DNA of 64,000 nt from Paenibacillus hamazuiensis. Its GTDB lineage: Bacteria > Bacillota > Bacilli > Paenibacillales > NBRC-103111. The position numbers were made by a program, and so were the translations under genes. The DNA is taken from the NCBI RefSeq assembly GCF_023276405.1, contig NZ_JALRMO010000001.1, positions 2,976,001-3,040,000 on the forward strand, in the 5' to 3' direction. Under the pieces are notes generated by a model. It saw nothing but the letters and a program-made list of their open reading frames with translations, ran no database searches and was not told the DNA's origin. Below are positions 52,608-61,620 of the stretch, in pieces; the first letter of the stretch is position 1; each line of letters starts with the position of its first letter.

Positions 52608-53855
52608 TCAAACTTGCTTCAGCACTTTCCATAATTGATAAAGCGCGTTTTTAGCCGACCTCAGTTTATTCGTTTCCCGGTTGCCGGAAAGTTTGAGCAA
52701 TTCCACGTTCGTACCGCCGCTGTGGGCTACGGCGACATATACCGTTCCGGCCGGTTTGCGTTCCGACTCTCCCGGTCCCGCTACGCCGGTAATCGCCACC
52801 CCGAAATCGGAGCCCGTCGTAAGGCGAACGTTTTGCGCCAGCAAAACGGCCGTCTCCGCGCTCACCGCGCCGGGAGCGTCCGGACCTTCCATCAGCTCCA
52901 TAGGGACGCCCAGCAGCTTGTTTTTGAGCCCGTTGGAGTAGCAGATGATTCCTCCGACAAAAGCTTGCGAGCTTCCCGGTATGGCCGTGATCAGATCGCC
53001 CAGCAGCCCGCCGGTGCAGCTTTCCGCGACGGACAGCGTCTGCCCTTTCTCCTGCAAAAGCCGAAGCACCGCTCGCTCGATCGGAATGTCCTCATCCGCA
53101 TAGATATACTGCCCGAGCCTGCTGCGAATTTCCCGTTCCACGGGAGCGATCTTCTCGTCGGCTTGCGCTTCGCCCGCTGCGCGGGTCGTCAGCCGGATCA
53201 TCACTTCTCCTTCTTTGGCATAAGGAGCGATTGAAGGATCCGACTGCGTTTCGATCAAATCAATCAGCTCGTGCTCCAGGTTCGATTCTCCAATGCCGAT
53301 AAACCGCAGCACTTTCGAGAACAGCGGATTTACGCCGCCCATCTTTTGCCGTATCCATGGATTGGCGTAATTGTCGAACATCACTTTCATTTCCCGGGGA
53401 GGACCCGGCAGCAGTATGTAATGAGTGCCTTCGTGAGTAACCCCGACGCCGACGGCAAGGCCGTTGTCGTTCAGCAGAGGATCGCCGCCTTCCAGCATCA
53501 GCGCTTGTCTCGCATTGCTTTCTACCATCGGGATGCCGCGCGAGCGAAACAGCTCCTCTATCTTGTCCATGGACGGCCGGTGCATGACGAGCCGATCGCC
53601 GACAAATTCGGCCAGCACATCTTTCGTCAAATCGTCCTGCGTCGGGCCGAGGCCGCCGGTGCAAATAATAAGCTCGGCGCGATTTTTGGCGATGCTTAGC
53701 GCCTCTTTGATCCGACTCGGGTTGTCGCCGACAACGGTTTGAAAGTAAACGTTTACTCCGATATCCGCGCAGGCCGAAGCCAAATATTGCGCGTTCGTGT
53801 TGACGATTTGTCCGAGCAAAAGCTCGGTTCCGACCGCAATGATTTCCGCTTTCAC
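52608..53855 (-). CDS. cinA: CinA, competence/damage-inducible protein with nicotinamide-nucleotide amidase domain
   Basis: Two-domain protein of 415 residues. The N-terminal MoCF-like (COG1058) ADP-ribose pyrophosphatase-type domain: 'AEIIAVGTELLLGQIVNTNAQYLA', 'ELIICTGGLGPTQDDLTKDVLAEF', 'ILLPGPPREMKVMF'. The C-terminal CinA/PncC domain: 'TLSVAESCTGGLLGDLITAIPGSSQAFVGGIICYSNGLKN' and 'FGVAITGVAGPGESERKPAGTVYVAV', an NMN deamidase fold with a catalytic Ser in SCTGG. It follows pgsA by 14 bases and is upstream of recA, the usual order. Confidence 0.94.
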   Translation of the reverse strand: MKAEIIAVGTELLLGQIVNTNAQYLASACADIGVNVYFQTVVGDNPSRIKEALSIAKNRAELIICTGGLGPTQDDLTKDVLAEFVGDRLVMHRPSMDKIEELFRSRGIPMVESNARQALMLEGGDPLLNDNGLAVGVGVTHEGTHYILLPGPPREMKVMFDNYANPWIRQKMGGVNPLFSKVLRFIGIGESNLEHELIDLIETQSDPSIAPYAKEGEVMIRLTTRAAGEAQADEKIAPVEREIRSRLGQYIYADEDIPIERAVLRLLQEKGQTLSVAESCTGGLLGDLITAIPGSSQAFVGGIICYSNGLKNKLLGVPMELMEGPDAPGAVSAETAVLLAQNVRLTTGSDFGVAITGVAGPGESERKPAGTVYVAVAHSGGTNVELLKLSGNRETNKLRSAKNALYQLWKVLKQV

Positions 53856-53869
53856 GTATGTACCGCCCC

Positions 53870-54457
53870 CTACTTTTGCTCGTCGCTAAAATTGATCACA
53901 TGTTTGTTTTTCACGAAGTAGTCGATTCCCGAGTAAATCGTGATGATTACGGCAACCCAGCTGGCAAATAGGTCAAAGCGGAAATTGATGAAAGCAAACG
54001 GGAAATTGTTAATCAATAGCGATATGATGGCGGTAATTTGCGCCGCCGTCTTCCATTTTCCCCATTTGCTCGCAGCCATGACAAGCCCCTCCAACAGAGC
54101 GATTTGCCTAAGCCCCGTAATCGCGAATTCCCTGCTGATGATCACGATGGCGATCCATGCGTCCAGCTTGCCCATTTCGACCAAAGATACCAAAACGGCG
54201 GAAACGAGAAGCTTATCCGCCAGGGGATCAAGCAGCTTCCCCAGATTGGTAACGAGCTTTCGCTTCCGCGCGATGTATCCGTCGAGGCTGTCCGTGCTGG
54301 CAGCGATAATAAAAATAAGCGCGGCGATGATTTGATTGTAGGTGATGCTGAACTGCTCCACTCTGATATGAGGAAATTTCACCTTGACCAGCAAAAAAAA
54401 CATGATGATCGGCACCAAAAAAATCCTCGCCAAAGTGATCCGGTTGGCCAGGTTCAT
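53870..54457 (-). CDS. pgsA: CDP-diacylglycerol--glycerol-3-phosphate 3-phosphatidyltransferase
   Basis: Membrane enzyme for the first committed step of phosphatidylglycerol synthesis. The CDP-alcohol phosphotransferase motif is complete: 'DSLDGYIARKRKLVTNLGKLLDPLADK' (D-x2-DG-x2-AR-x8-G-x3-D-x3-D). About four to five hydrophobic segments; 195 residues. The ATG overlaps the stop of rimO as ATGA, so translation is coupled. Essential in most bacteria. Order rimO-pgsA-cinA. Confidence 0.95.
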   Translation of the reverse strand: MNLANRITLARIFLVPIIMFFLLVKVKFPHIRVEQFSITYNQIIAALIFIIAASTDSLDGYIARKRKLVTNLGKLLDPLADKLLVSAVLVSLVEMGKLDAWIAIVIISREFAITGLRQIALLEGLVMAASKWGKWKTAAQITAIISLLINNFPFAFINFRFDLFASWVAVIITIYSGIDYFVKNKHVINFSDEQK

Positions 54458-55782
54458 GCCACAACCTCCCCGGATAGGTCAAACTCAAACGAGTGAGTGA
54501 TGCGTACCTTGGCCAATTGTCCGATGTCAAGTTTTGCCCCCGTAACGAAGACTTCCCCGTCGATTTCCGGCGCGTCGTATTGCGTCCGTCCTACGTACAC
54601 GTCGTTTCGCCCGTCATAACGTTCGATCAGTACGTCAACGACCTCGCCGATCCGCTGTCCGTTGCGCTCTTTGGCGATTTCCCGCTGAATCTCCATCAGC
54701 GTATTGGCGCGGAACTCCTTCACGTCGTCCGGGATCTGATCCGGCAAACGCGATGCCGGCGTATCTTCTTCCTGCGAATAAGCGAAAACGCCGAGACGGT
54801 CGAACTGTACATCCTGTATAAACTGCTTAAGCTCTTCAAAATCCTGCTCCGTTTCGCCCGGAAATCCGACGATAATGGACGTGCGAAGGGAAACCCCAGG
54901 GATACGCTCGCGGATTTTTTGAATCAGCTCTTTGGAATCGCGCTGTCTGCCCGGCCTTCTCATCCGCTTTAAAATCGCATCCGAGCTGTGCTGCAGAGGC
55001 ATATCGACGTACTTGCAAATTTTCGGATTCGCCGCGATCGTTTCGATCAATTCATCGGAGAAAAAGCCCGGGTACGCATAATGCAGACGCACCCACTCGA
55101 TGCCCGGCACTTCGCTCACTTTATTCATCAGCGTCGGCAGCATAAAGCGATCGTACAGATCCGTTCCGTAATTCGTCGAATCCTGGGCGATCAGGCTGAT
55201 TTCTTTGACGCCTTGCGAAGCAAGCTGCCGGGCTTCCTCAATCACCGCTTCCATCGTGCGGCTGCGGAATTTGCCGCGCATGATCGGAATGCTGCAAAAC
55301 GTACATGCGTTGTCACAGCCTTCGGCGATTTTCACATAAGCGGTGTAACGTGGAGTCGTCACGCGCCGCGGCAGCGGCTGATCGTAGTTGAACACCGGAT
55401 TGCCGACCAGGATCGGCTTCTTGCCGGCGAGCGCTTCGTCGATAATGTCGTTGATTTTATGAAAATCCCCGGTGCCGACGATACCGTCGATTTCAGGCAT
55501 CTCTTTCATTAGCTCTTCCTTGTAGCGCTGGGTCAAGCAGCCGGAAACGATCAGCGCCTTTAGGTTTCCAGTTTGCTTCAGTTCCGCCATGTCGAGAATC
55601 GTATTGACCGATTCTTCCTTGGCCGCATCAATAAAACCGCATGTATTGACAATGATTACGGTCGCTTCTTCTTTATCGGCCACGAGCGTATATCCCCGCT
55701 GATCTACCAAACCGGACATAATCTCGGAATCGACCAAGTTTTTTTCACAGCCGAGCGTAACCACTTTCACTTTCTCTGTCAT
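54454..55782 (-). CDS. rimO: Ribosomal protein uS12 methylthiotransferase RimO
   Basis: Radical-SAM enzyme that methylthiolates Asp88 of ribosomal protein S12. N-terminal UPF0004 cysteines in 'TLGCEKNLVDSE', 'IVNTCGFIDAAKEES' and 'IVSGCLTQRYKEEL'; radical SAM CxxxCxxC in 'CDNACTFC'; C-terminal TRAM domain. 'EKNLVDSE' rather than MiaB's 'QMNEHDTE' marks the RimO branch. ATG 55782 has GGAGGAA upstream; the ORF extends to 55797 without a better start. 442 residues. First gene of rimO-pgsA-cinA. Confidence 0.94.
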   Translation of the reverse strand: MTEKVKVVTLGCEKNLVDSEIMSGLVDQRGYTLVADKEEATVIIVNTCGFIDAAKEESVNTILDMAELKQTGNLKALIVSGCLTQRYKEELMKEMPEIDGIVGTGDFHKINDIIDEALAGKKPILVGNPVFNYDQPLPRRVTTPRYTAYVKIAEGCDNACTFCSIPIMRGKFRSRTMEAVIEEARQLASQGVKEISLIAQDSTNYGTDLYDRFMLPTLMNKVSEVPGIEWVRLHYAYPGFFSDELIETIAANPKICKYVDMPLQHSSDAILKRMRRPGRQRDSKELIQKIRERIPGVSLRTSIIVGFPGETEQDFEELKQFIQDVQFDRLGVFAYSQEEDTPASRLPDQIPDDVKEFRANTLMEIQREIAKERNGQRIGEVVDVLIERYDGRNDVYVGRTQYDAPEIDGEVFVTGAKLDIGQLAKVRITHSFEFDLSGEVVA

Positions 55783-55852
55783 GTAAAGTTCCTCCACCTG
55801 TTCAAGCCTGTCTATACTGGATACAAGTATAATATACCGCGAGCTAGGGTGT

Positions 55853-55893
55853 CAAAAAAGAATCCCTTGCCCGGCAAGCCGTTACACAAGGGA
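55853..55893 (-). terminator. Terminator of the yajQ-like gene
   Basis: Minus-strand CCCTTG/CAAGGG stem with an inner GC-rich loop, followed by TTCTTTTTTG. Confidence 0.7.
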
Positions 55894-55914
55894 AATACGC
55901 AGGTTATGAATCTA

Positions 55915-56406
55915 TTAACGGAAATTGACAAATTGCAGCTCGAGAGGCAAATCCGCCTTGCGCAAAAGCTGCATCACCTGCTGCAGGTCGTCTTTGTTTT
56001 TGCCGGAAACGCGAATCTGGTCTCCTTGAATTTGACTCTTCACCTTCAGCTTCGAATCGCGAATGAGCACGTTGATTTTCTTCGCGTTATCCTGATCGAT
56101 ACCCTGCTTGAGCTTCACCCGCTGTCTTACCGTACTGGATGCGGCAGGCTCCACTTTGCTGTATTCGAGGTTTTTCAGCGAGATACCCCGTTTTGCCATC
56201 TTCGAGTGCAAAATATCAATGACGTTTTGCAGCTTGAACTCGTCGTCCGAGACGAGTACAAGTTCGTTCTTTTCGATCGCGATGCTGCTCTTGCTGCCTT
56301 TAAAATCAAACCGTGTTTCGATTTCCTTCAGAGCCTGGTTCACTGCGTTGTTCAGCTCCTGCATATCGAGCTGGGATACGATGTCAAATGAATTTTCACT
56401 GCTCAT
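55915..56406 (-). CDS. YajQ family nucleotide-binding protein (UPF0234)
   Basis: 163-residue protein with the complete UPF0234 pattern: '[77 protein letters not shown]' and '[39 protein letters not shown]'. Members bind nucleotides, and in Xanthomonas a homologue binds cyclic-di-GMP; the role in Firmicutes is unclear. GAGGAGAT precedes the ATG. Its own terminators on both sides make it monocistronic. Confidence 0.92.
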   Translation of the reverse strand: MSSENSFDIVSQLDMQELNNAVNQALKEIETRFDFKGSKSSIAIEKNELVLVSDDEFKLQNVIDILHSKMAKRGISLKNLEYSKVEPAASSTVRQRVKLKQGIDQDNAKKINVLIRDSKLKVKSQIQGDQIRVSGKNKDDLQQVMQLLRKADLPLELQFVNFR

Positions 56407-56454
56407 TTCAAGATCTCCTCTTCCCTTAAATATCCTTAATTGGCATTATACCAA

Positions 56455-56489
56455 CGAAAAAGACACCCGTAAACAAGCGTGAGTGTCTT
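56455..56489 (-). terminator. Terminator of the rodZ-like gene
   Basis: Minus-strand AAGACAC/GTGTCTT stem with a 16-base loop, followed by TTTTCG. Confidence 0.7.
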
Positions 56490-56554
56490 AAGTGGAGCTA
56501 TGCCGGCCGGGACGATATATCGTCCATTGTTCCCGCCCTATTCATTTTTAAACG

Positions 56555-57415
56555 TTACGATTTTTGCAGATCGAACTGAAACCGTTTGACGTTGGGCGCA
56601 TCGCCTACGTTGATGGACGTCCCGTTCACTTTGACCTCCACTGCATTAGCTTTGCCCAAAATCATATACGCGGAACCGTCAACCTCCCACGATTTGGCTT
56701 GGCCGTTCGTAAAGGTGCCCTGCTCGATCAGCTTCTTCTCGCCTGCCACCGAGTCCACCTCGGCCCAACAAGCATCGCCGGTTACTTTCAGTTCGATCGT
56801 AAGTTTGCCGGAGTTTGTCACCGCATAGTAATCGACGCCGCGTTCGCTGCTGACCAGCTTCACCTCCGGTTTGGTGACGGGCGTGGGAGTCGGCGTGGGA
56901 ACCGGTGCCTTCTTGGGCTCGGAGAGCGCTATCGAGCTGCCCGCCGCACTTGGAGCCGGAGCCGCTCCTTCCGTCTTATCGGTGATGCGCTGGGTACCGC
57001 CGGCGGGCTGGCCTTTGGTCGAATTTTCGTAGTTGGCGTTCACGTAATAATAAATAATCCCGAGGATCAGAATGACGAAGGAGATCATCATAATATTGGA
57101 CGCCCATTTGCTGAATCTTTCCGTATTCCGCGAGCTGACCCTCGGCTTGGTCATCGTCTCGATGTTCGCTTCCGGGGCGGGCGCCGGAATGACATTCTGG
57201 TACATCCGCACGACTTCGTTCGGGTCGAGACCGACGGCTTCCGCATAACTTTTAATGAACGCCCGCACATAAAAGTTGCCGGGAAGCACCTTGTAATTGC
57301 CTTCTTCAATCGCTTCCAAATAAGCTTTGCGGATTTTCGTCACTTCCTGCAGATCGTCCAGCGAAATTTTCCGCTCCACTCTTGCTTTTTTCAGTAACAG
57401 TCCGAGCTCGGACAC
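56555..57415 (-). CDS. rodZ: RodZ-like helix-turn-helix membrane protein (YmfM-type)
   Basis: 286 residues. N-terminal HTH_25 domain ('LGLLLKKARVERKISLDDLQEVTKIRKAYLEAIEEGNYKVLPGNFYVRAFIKSYAEAVGLDP'), one membrane helix (about 108-128, 'MMISFVILILGIIYYYV'), a Pro/Thr/Ala-rich extracellular linker ('KKAPVPTPTPTPVTKP') and a C-terminal DUF4115 beta domain. This is the architecture of RodZ, which couples MreB to the cell-wall machinery. GTG start with GGGAGG. It follows ymfK in the ymf cluster, as in Bacillus. Regulation is not visible. Confidence 0.9.
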   Translation of the reverse strand: MSELGLLLKKARVERKISLDDLQEVTKIRKAYLEAIEEGNYKVLPGNFYVRAFIKSYAEAVGLDPNEVVRMYQNVIPAPAPEANIETMTKPRVSSRNTERFSKWASNIMMISFVILILGIIYYYVNANYENSTKGQPAGGTQRITDKTEGAAPAPSAAGSSIALSEPKKAPVPTPTPTPVTKPEVKLVSSERGVDYYAVTNSGKLTIELKVTGDACWAEVDSVAGEKKLIEQGTFTNGQAKSWEVDGSAYMILGKANAVEVKVNGTSINVGDAPNVKRFQFDLQKS

Positions 57416-57460
57416 AAGTTCACCTCCCGGCTTTCCAATAATCCCCGCTTAGCTTGGCCA

Positions 57461-58225
57461 TTAATATTCGTCGAAGCCGCTCGTAAAGGTTTCGTACGAA
57501 ATTTCTTCGTCCGGCGTATTGCGCAGCTCTACGATATAGTCAAACGTATCATAAGTATATTCCGATTCGCGGATAAAAATATCCGGATGCTCAATCACTT
57601 TGGTGGACGGCATCGCCATCACTTCCTGAAGCAGACCGTAATGTTTTTCGTTGGAGCGGATCGTCGAAACGATGCCGTCGATTATGAAAACATTGTTCGG
57701 GTTAAGCTCGTCTTCCGACATTTGGCTGCGAACCGTTTGCCGCAGCAGCGTGGAGGAAACGAACGTCCACCGTTTTTTGGCGCAAACGCTGCCGGCAATG
57801 ATCGATTCGGTTTTGCCGACGCGCGGCATCCCGCGAAGCCCGATCACCTGGTTGCCTTCGCGTTTGAAAATTTCGCCGAGAAAATCGACCAAAAGCCCCA
57901 GCTCTTCCCGGGTAAACCGGAACGTCTTGCGATCGTCGGAATCACGTTCGATGTAACGGCCGTGTCTGACCGCGAGTATATCGACAAGTTTCGGCGTGCG
58001 CAAAGCGTTCACAGTAATATTATCTACTTTTTTCAACATTTTACCCATAATTTCAATTTTTTCATCATCGTTGGTTTGCAGCAGCATGCCGCGGGTGCGG
58101 TCCTCCACCCCGTTGATCGTCACGATATTGATATCCAGCATCCCCATCAGGGAAGCGATGTCCCCGAGCAACCCGGGACGGTTTTTATGTATTTTATATT
58201 CCATGTACCATTGTTTCGTTTCCAA
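57461..58225 (-). CDS. ymfK: YmfK family protein (DUF3388)
   Basis: 254-residue protein of the DUF3388 family, with no proven function. The N-terminal 70 residues look like an ACT-type regulatory domain ('YKIHKNRPGLLGDIASLMGMLDINIVTINGVEDRTRGMLLQ'). The remainder contains a P-loop-like 'GLRGMPRVGKTES' and a later Asp-rich strand 'NVFIIDGIVSTIRS', hinting at nucleotide binding. TTG start at 58225, preceded by GAGG. It lies in the conserved order ymfJ-ymfK-ymfM, with a Med-like lipoprotein inserted. Confidence 0.85.
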   Translation of the reverse strand: METKQWYMEYKIHKNRPGLLGDIASLMGMLDINIVTINGVEDRTRGMLLQTNDDEKIEIMGKMLKKVDNITVNALRTPKLVDILAVRHGRYIERDSDDRKTFRFTREELGLLVDFLGEIFKREGNQVIGLRGMPRVGKTESIIAGSVCAKKRWTFVSSTLLRQTVRSQMSEDELNPNNVFIIDGIVSTIRSNEKHYGLLQEVMAMPSTKVIEHPDIFIRESEYTYDTFDYIVELRNTPDEEISYETFTSGFDEY

Positions 58226-58307
58226 TTCGAAGGCACCTCATTTTCAGTCACATTTCTACAAAAATATTCTACAATGTTCGTCAAATTCCTTCCGAAGTCC
58301 TATAAAT

Positions 58308-59141
58308 TTATTTCTTAGTAACTGAAGCTTCGGAGTTAGAATAGTACTGAATTCCGGACGGATCGCTATTTTTGACGATATTATCCAATATTCCGCTCAA
58401 AATAACATCCCAATTCAATTCCAGCTTGTCTTGGGCCATATTCACGACAGGAATATTGAGCGACTTCAAGCGCTGAAGGGATGCTCCTTCAATCGGCGTA
58501 TAGGTCACGATCCATCTTGCCCCGTGCTGGCGGGTTTGCAGGCTCAGCTGATTGAACCACGGATTGCCGCCGTCTGTGTAAACGATGTGATCCGCCTCCT
58601 CGGAAGGAGCCCATGCGGAAGGGATCGGCTTGGAGGTTTCCGTAATCCATTCGATCGGGAGTCCCAAGTTCTGCTGCTGCTTCACCCAATCGTCCCATAC
58701 GTTTTGCCGAAGCGCCGGGTCGGCACGTTTATAGGTGACGTGCCCGTATACCGATTGCACGACGCTGCCCGGAAAATCATCGTCGAGCAGCACCCACTTT
58801 TTATCCGGCATTTGTGCGGACAGCGGCAGTGCTTGTTCGGATAAGCCGTTGCCGACTGTGATAACGTAGTCATAAGGGACCGTTTGAATTTTACCGGTAA
58901 TCTCCTGAAGATTTTGAGCGCCGCTTATCCATTCGTATGATATGTTTTGCGTTTGCCGCCAAACAGGGAGTGCCTTTTGTACGGAAGCTTGCGCCTCAGG
59001 CGATAAATTCGCTCCGGTCACCATCAAAATCGCAGGTTTCTTGTCCATTTCCTCTTGGGATATGGCAGGGAGATTTTTACCGCAGCCACTTAACAACAAA
59101 GCCACAACCATCATGCAAAAAACGGAAGCCTTTCCTTTCAT
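58308..59141 (-). CDS. BMP/Med-like lipoprotein
   Basis: 277-residue lipoprotein with lipobox LLSGC (signal about 19 residues). The rest follows the periplasmic binding-protein-like fold of the BMP/Med family ('YDYVITVGNGLSEQALPLSAQMPDKKWVLLDDDFPGSVVQSVYGHVTYKRADPALR'). In B. subtilis Med is a regulator of comK, but a function here cannot be inferred. ATG 59141 follows weak SD-like sequence. It lies between ymfJ and ymfK, which are adjacent in Bacillus; its insertion here is specific to this lineage as far as I know. Confidence 0.7.
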   Translation of the reverse strand: MKGKASVFCMMVVALLLSGCGKNLPAISQEEMDKKPAILMVTGANLSPEAQASVQKALPVWRQTQNISYEWISGAQNLQEITGKIQTVPYDYVITVGNGLSEQALPLSAQMPDKKWVLLDDDFPGSVVQSVYGHVTYKRADPALRQNVWDDWVKQQQNLGLPIEWITETSKPIPSAWAPSEEADHIVYTDGGNPWFNQLSLQTRQHGARWIVTYTPIEGASLQRLKSLNIPVVNMAQDKLELNWDVILSGILDNIVKNSDPSGIQYYSNSEASVTKK

Positions 59142-59214
59142 TAAGACGATTCATTCCTCTCTAAAGTTGCCAATTCCCCAAAAAAACCGATTCGACTTCC
59201 AGTATACCATGAAA

Positions 59215-59244
59215 AGCAGAGAAAAGCCTCCGTTATGGAGGCTT
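59215..59244 (-). terminator. Terminator of ymfJ
   Basis: AAAGCCTCC/GGAGGCTTT hairpin with a 4-base loop, followed by TTCTC on the minus strand. Confidence 0.75.
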
Positions 59245-59250
59245 TCACAT

Positions 59251-59505
59251 TTATGCGTTCGTTTTTGCCAGTTTGACCATCATTTTGGCGAGACATTTGC
59301 GCTCCTGCTCGTCGCCGACGTCCCAAAGCTCCTTCAATACGCGCTCTTCCTTGTTTTCCGGATCGACTTTATCGGAAAGAAACTCACCGATTTGGAATGC
59401 CAACTTGGAGATCGTTTCTTCCGTCATACCGGCTTGTTCCGCTTGAGTGACGCGCTGACCGAGGAATTCTTTCCAACGCTCGAACACTTTCAGCACAGTT
59501 GCCAT
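59251..59505 (-). CDS. ymfJ: YmfJ, DUF3243 family protein
   Basis: 84-residue helical protein: 'VLKVFERWKEFLGQRVTQAEQAGMTEETISKLAFQIGEFLSDKVDPENKEERVLKELWDVGDEQERKCLAKMMVKLA', matching DUF3243. Function unknown. ATG 59505 has AAGGAGG at ideal spacing; the ORF extends to 59556 without support. It is the third gene in the run ymfH-ymfI-ymfJ. A terminator follows directly. Confidence 0.9.
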   Translation of the reverse strand: MATVLKVFERWKEFLGQRVTQAEQAGMTEETISKLAFQIGEFLSDKVDPENKEERVLKELWDVGDEQERKCLAKMMVKLAKTNA

Positions 59506-59578
59506 GATAGCAGCCTCCTTTTGAAAAGTTGTCATTACGATTAGTAATGTTCTCAAAGAAGGCGGTTTTTATTCGAAG

Positions 59579-60343
59579 CTACGTGTGCCATCCGCCGTTC
59601 GGACTGATGATTTGCCCGGTAATGTAGCCGGATTCAGGCAGCGCCAAAAAATAGACGAGCGAAGCGATTTCCTCGGGAGAGCCGAAGCGGCCTGCAGGAA
59701 TTTCGTTTTGCAGCGCCGCTTTCTCATCTGCATTGAAGCCGGACATCATCATCGTGTCGACGGCTCCCGGAGCCACCGCATTGACGGTAATGTTCGACGG
59801 GGCAAGCTCTTTGGCAAGCGCTTTGGTGAAGGCATTGATGCCCCCTTTGGCCGTCGAATAAACGACTTCGCACGATGCGCCGGAAATGCCCCAAATGGAA
59901 GAGACATTGATAAACCGTCCGTATTTTTGCCGGATCATATGCGGCATAAACGCCTGGGTGACGAGAAATACGCCTTTCAAATTGACTCCCATCACCTCGT
60001 CCCAGTCCTGCTCGCTCACATCGGATAAAAGCCCGTAATGGGATATTCCCGCATTGTTGACGACGACATCGGGAGCGAAGCCGTGGTGGATAATTTTATC
60101 CTGCATGCGCAAAATTTGCTCCTTCGAACGAAGGTCCGCCGTGACCGTCAGGACGTTTGCTCCATGTTTCATGCAGTTTCGCGCCACCGCGTTCGCCGAT
60201 TCGTGGGACTGCAAATAATGAATGATCACGTTCATGCCGATCGATGCGAAGCGCTCCGCAATAGCCGCTCCGATGCCGCGGCTGCCCCCGGTAATGAGCA
60301 CCGTCTGTTCGGTGAACGGTTTATTAAACGTCATGCCGCTCAC
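59579..60343 (-). CDS. ymfI: YmfI, SDR-family reductase of EF-P aminopentanol modification
   Basis: Short-chain dehydrogenase. NADP-binding 'TVLITGGSRGIGAAIAERFAS', active-site 'NVSSIWGISGASCEVVYSTAKGG' with the Ser-Tyr-Lys set, and NNAG in 'VVVNNAGISHYG'. In B. subtilis YmfI reduces 5-aminopentanone on Lys32 of EF-P to 5-aminopentanol. Its placement next to ymfH and ymfF supports that assignment over a fatty-acid reductase, although FabG-like activity cannot be excluded. It overlaps the end of ymfH by 20 bases. 254 residues. The EF-P gene itself is not in this window. Confidence 0.85.
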   Translation of the reverse strand: MSGMTFNKPFTEQTVLITGGSRGIGAAIAERFASIGMNVIIHYLQSHESANAVARNCMKHGANVLTVTADLRSKEQILRMQDKIIHHGFAPDVVVNNAGISHYGLLSDVSEQDWDEVMGVNLKGVFLVTQAFMPHMIRQKYGRFINVSSIWGISGASCEVVYSTAKGGINAFTKALAKELAPSNITVNAVAPGAVDTMMMSGFNADEKAALQNEIPAGRFGSPEEIASLVYFLALPESGYITGQIISPNGGWHT

Positions 60344-61616
60344 TTTTCACAATCGAGATCGCCAACTGGTTCCAGTCGAAATGCTGCCGCAGCCTTTCAT
60401 TCACATCATCCAGCGTCATCTGCTCATAAACCGGCAAAATATCGAACAGTTCAATACCTTTAAATTGGTATTTCGTAAATTCGTTGGCGATCGCTTCCGG
60501 CGAGTTGAGCTGGCGCAAAAAGCTGCCGATTCGCTTGCGGCGGCTGCGTTCGAAATCCGATGCGTCGATCCCTTTCTCCTTCGCCCGGTCGATGGCTTGG
60601 CGGATCCGATCGATCATTTGGTCCGGATCTTTCGTATCCCCCCCGATGATCGAAAACGCATATTGCTCGCTGATATTGTACTCGTGGCCGAAGTTGTCGG
60701 AGATCAGATTGTCGTCATACAGCGACTGGTAGAGCGACGAGCTGGCGCTCAGCATAATATCCATCATCAGCTTGGTGGCCAGCTCCCGCTTGAGCAGAGC
60801 CGCTCCGGCCAATCCATGCTCCGGCTCCTTGCAGCCGAACAAACATTTGGGCAGCGATACCGGAAGCGTGGATACCCGCTTCTTCTCGCCGACGGCCGTA
60901 GGCTCCGGATCGAAGTACCGTTCGATTCGGCCTTGCGGCCCGTAATTTTTTTTCGCCTGATTGTCCCGGATGAACTGGAAAATGCGCTCCGGCTCGACGC
61001 CGCCGACGACAAAAAGGCTCATATTGCTTGGATGGTAAAACGTGTTATAGCAATCGTACAGCGTCTCCTTGGTGATTTGAGAGATCGACTCGATCGTACC
61101 GGCGATGTCGATATGCACGGGATGCACCTGATACATCGCTTCGATCAGCCCGAAATAGGAACGCCAGTCCGGGTTATCGCGGTACATATTGATCTCCTGG
61201 CCGATGATGCCTTTTTCTTTTTCCACATTTTCATCGGTAAAATAAGGATTTTGCACGAAGTTGACGAGCGTTTCCAGGTTTTCCATGATCGAGCCGGTGG
61301 CGGAAAACAAATACGTCGTGCGGTCAAAGCTCGTAAACGCATTGGCCGAAGCGCCCTGCGAAGCGAACGTGGCAAATACGTCGCCTGTCGGCTCCTCGAA
61401 CATTTTATGCTCAAGAAAATGGGCGATGCCGTCCGGAACCCGGATATCTTGACCGCCTCCCACCCGAAAATGGTTGTCGATGGAGCCGTATTTGGTCGAA
61501 AACGTCGCATACGTTTTGCGAAAGCCTTCCTTCGGCAGGACGTATACCTTTAGCCCGTTCGGCATTTGCTCGTAGTATAACGTTTCGTCTACATGAGTAT
61601 ATGGCAGCACTTGCAT
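60324..61616 (-). CDS. ymfH: YmfH, M16 family peptidase-like protein
   Basis: M16 zinc metalloprotease of 430 residues with the catalytic inverted motif HFLEH ('DGIAHFLEHKMFE') and its downstream Glu in the 'EKGIIGQEINMY' helix. In the cluster it pairs with YmfF (no such motif) as an active/inactive M16 heterodimer. In B. subtilis YmfH and YmfF are needed for full EF-P 5-aminopentanol modification. The 20-base overlap with ymfI suggests coupled translation. It starts 4 bases after the ymfF stop. Confidence 0.92.
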   Translation of the reverse strand: MQVLPYTHVDETLYYEQMPNGLKVYVLPKEGFRKTYATFSTKYGSIDNHFRVGGGQDIRVPDGIAHFLEHKMFEEPTGDVFATFASQGASANAFTSFDRTTYLFSATGSIMENLETLVNFVQNPYFTDENVEKEKGIIGQEINMYRDNPDWRSYFGLIEAMYQVHPVHIDIAGTIESISQITKETLYDCYNTFYHPSNMSLFVVGGVEPERIFQFIRDNQAKKNYGPQGRIERYFDPEPTAVGEKKRVSTLPVSLPKCLFGCKEPEHGLAGAALLKRELATKLMMDIMLSASSSLYQSLYDDNLISDNFGHEYNISEQYAFSIIGGDTKDPDQMIDRIRQAIDRAKEKGIDASDFERSRRKRIGSFLRQLNSPEAIANEFTKYQFKGIELFDILPVYEQMTLDDVNERLRQHFDWNQLAISIVKSERHDV

Positions 61617-61620
61617 CGTT

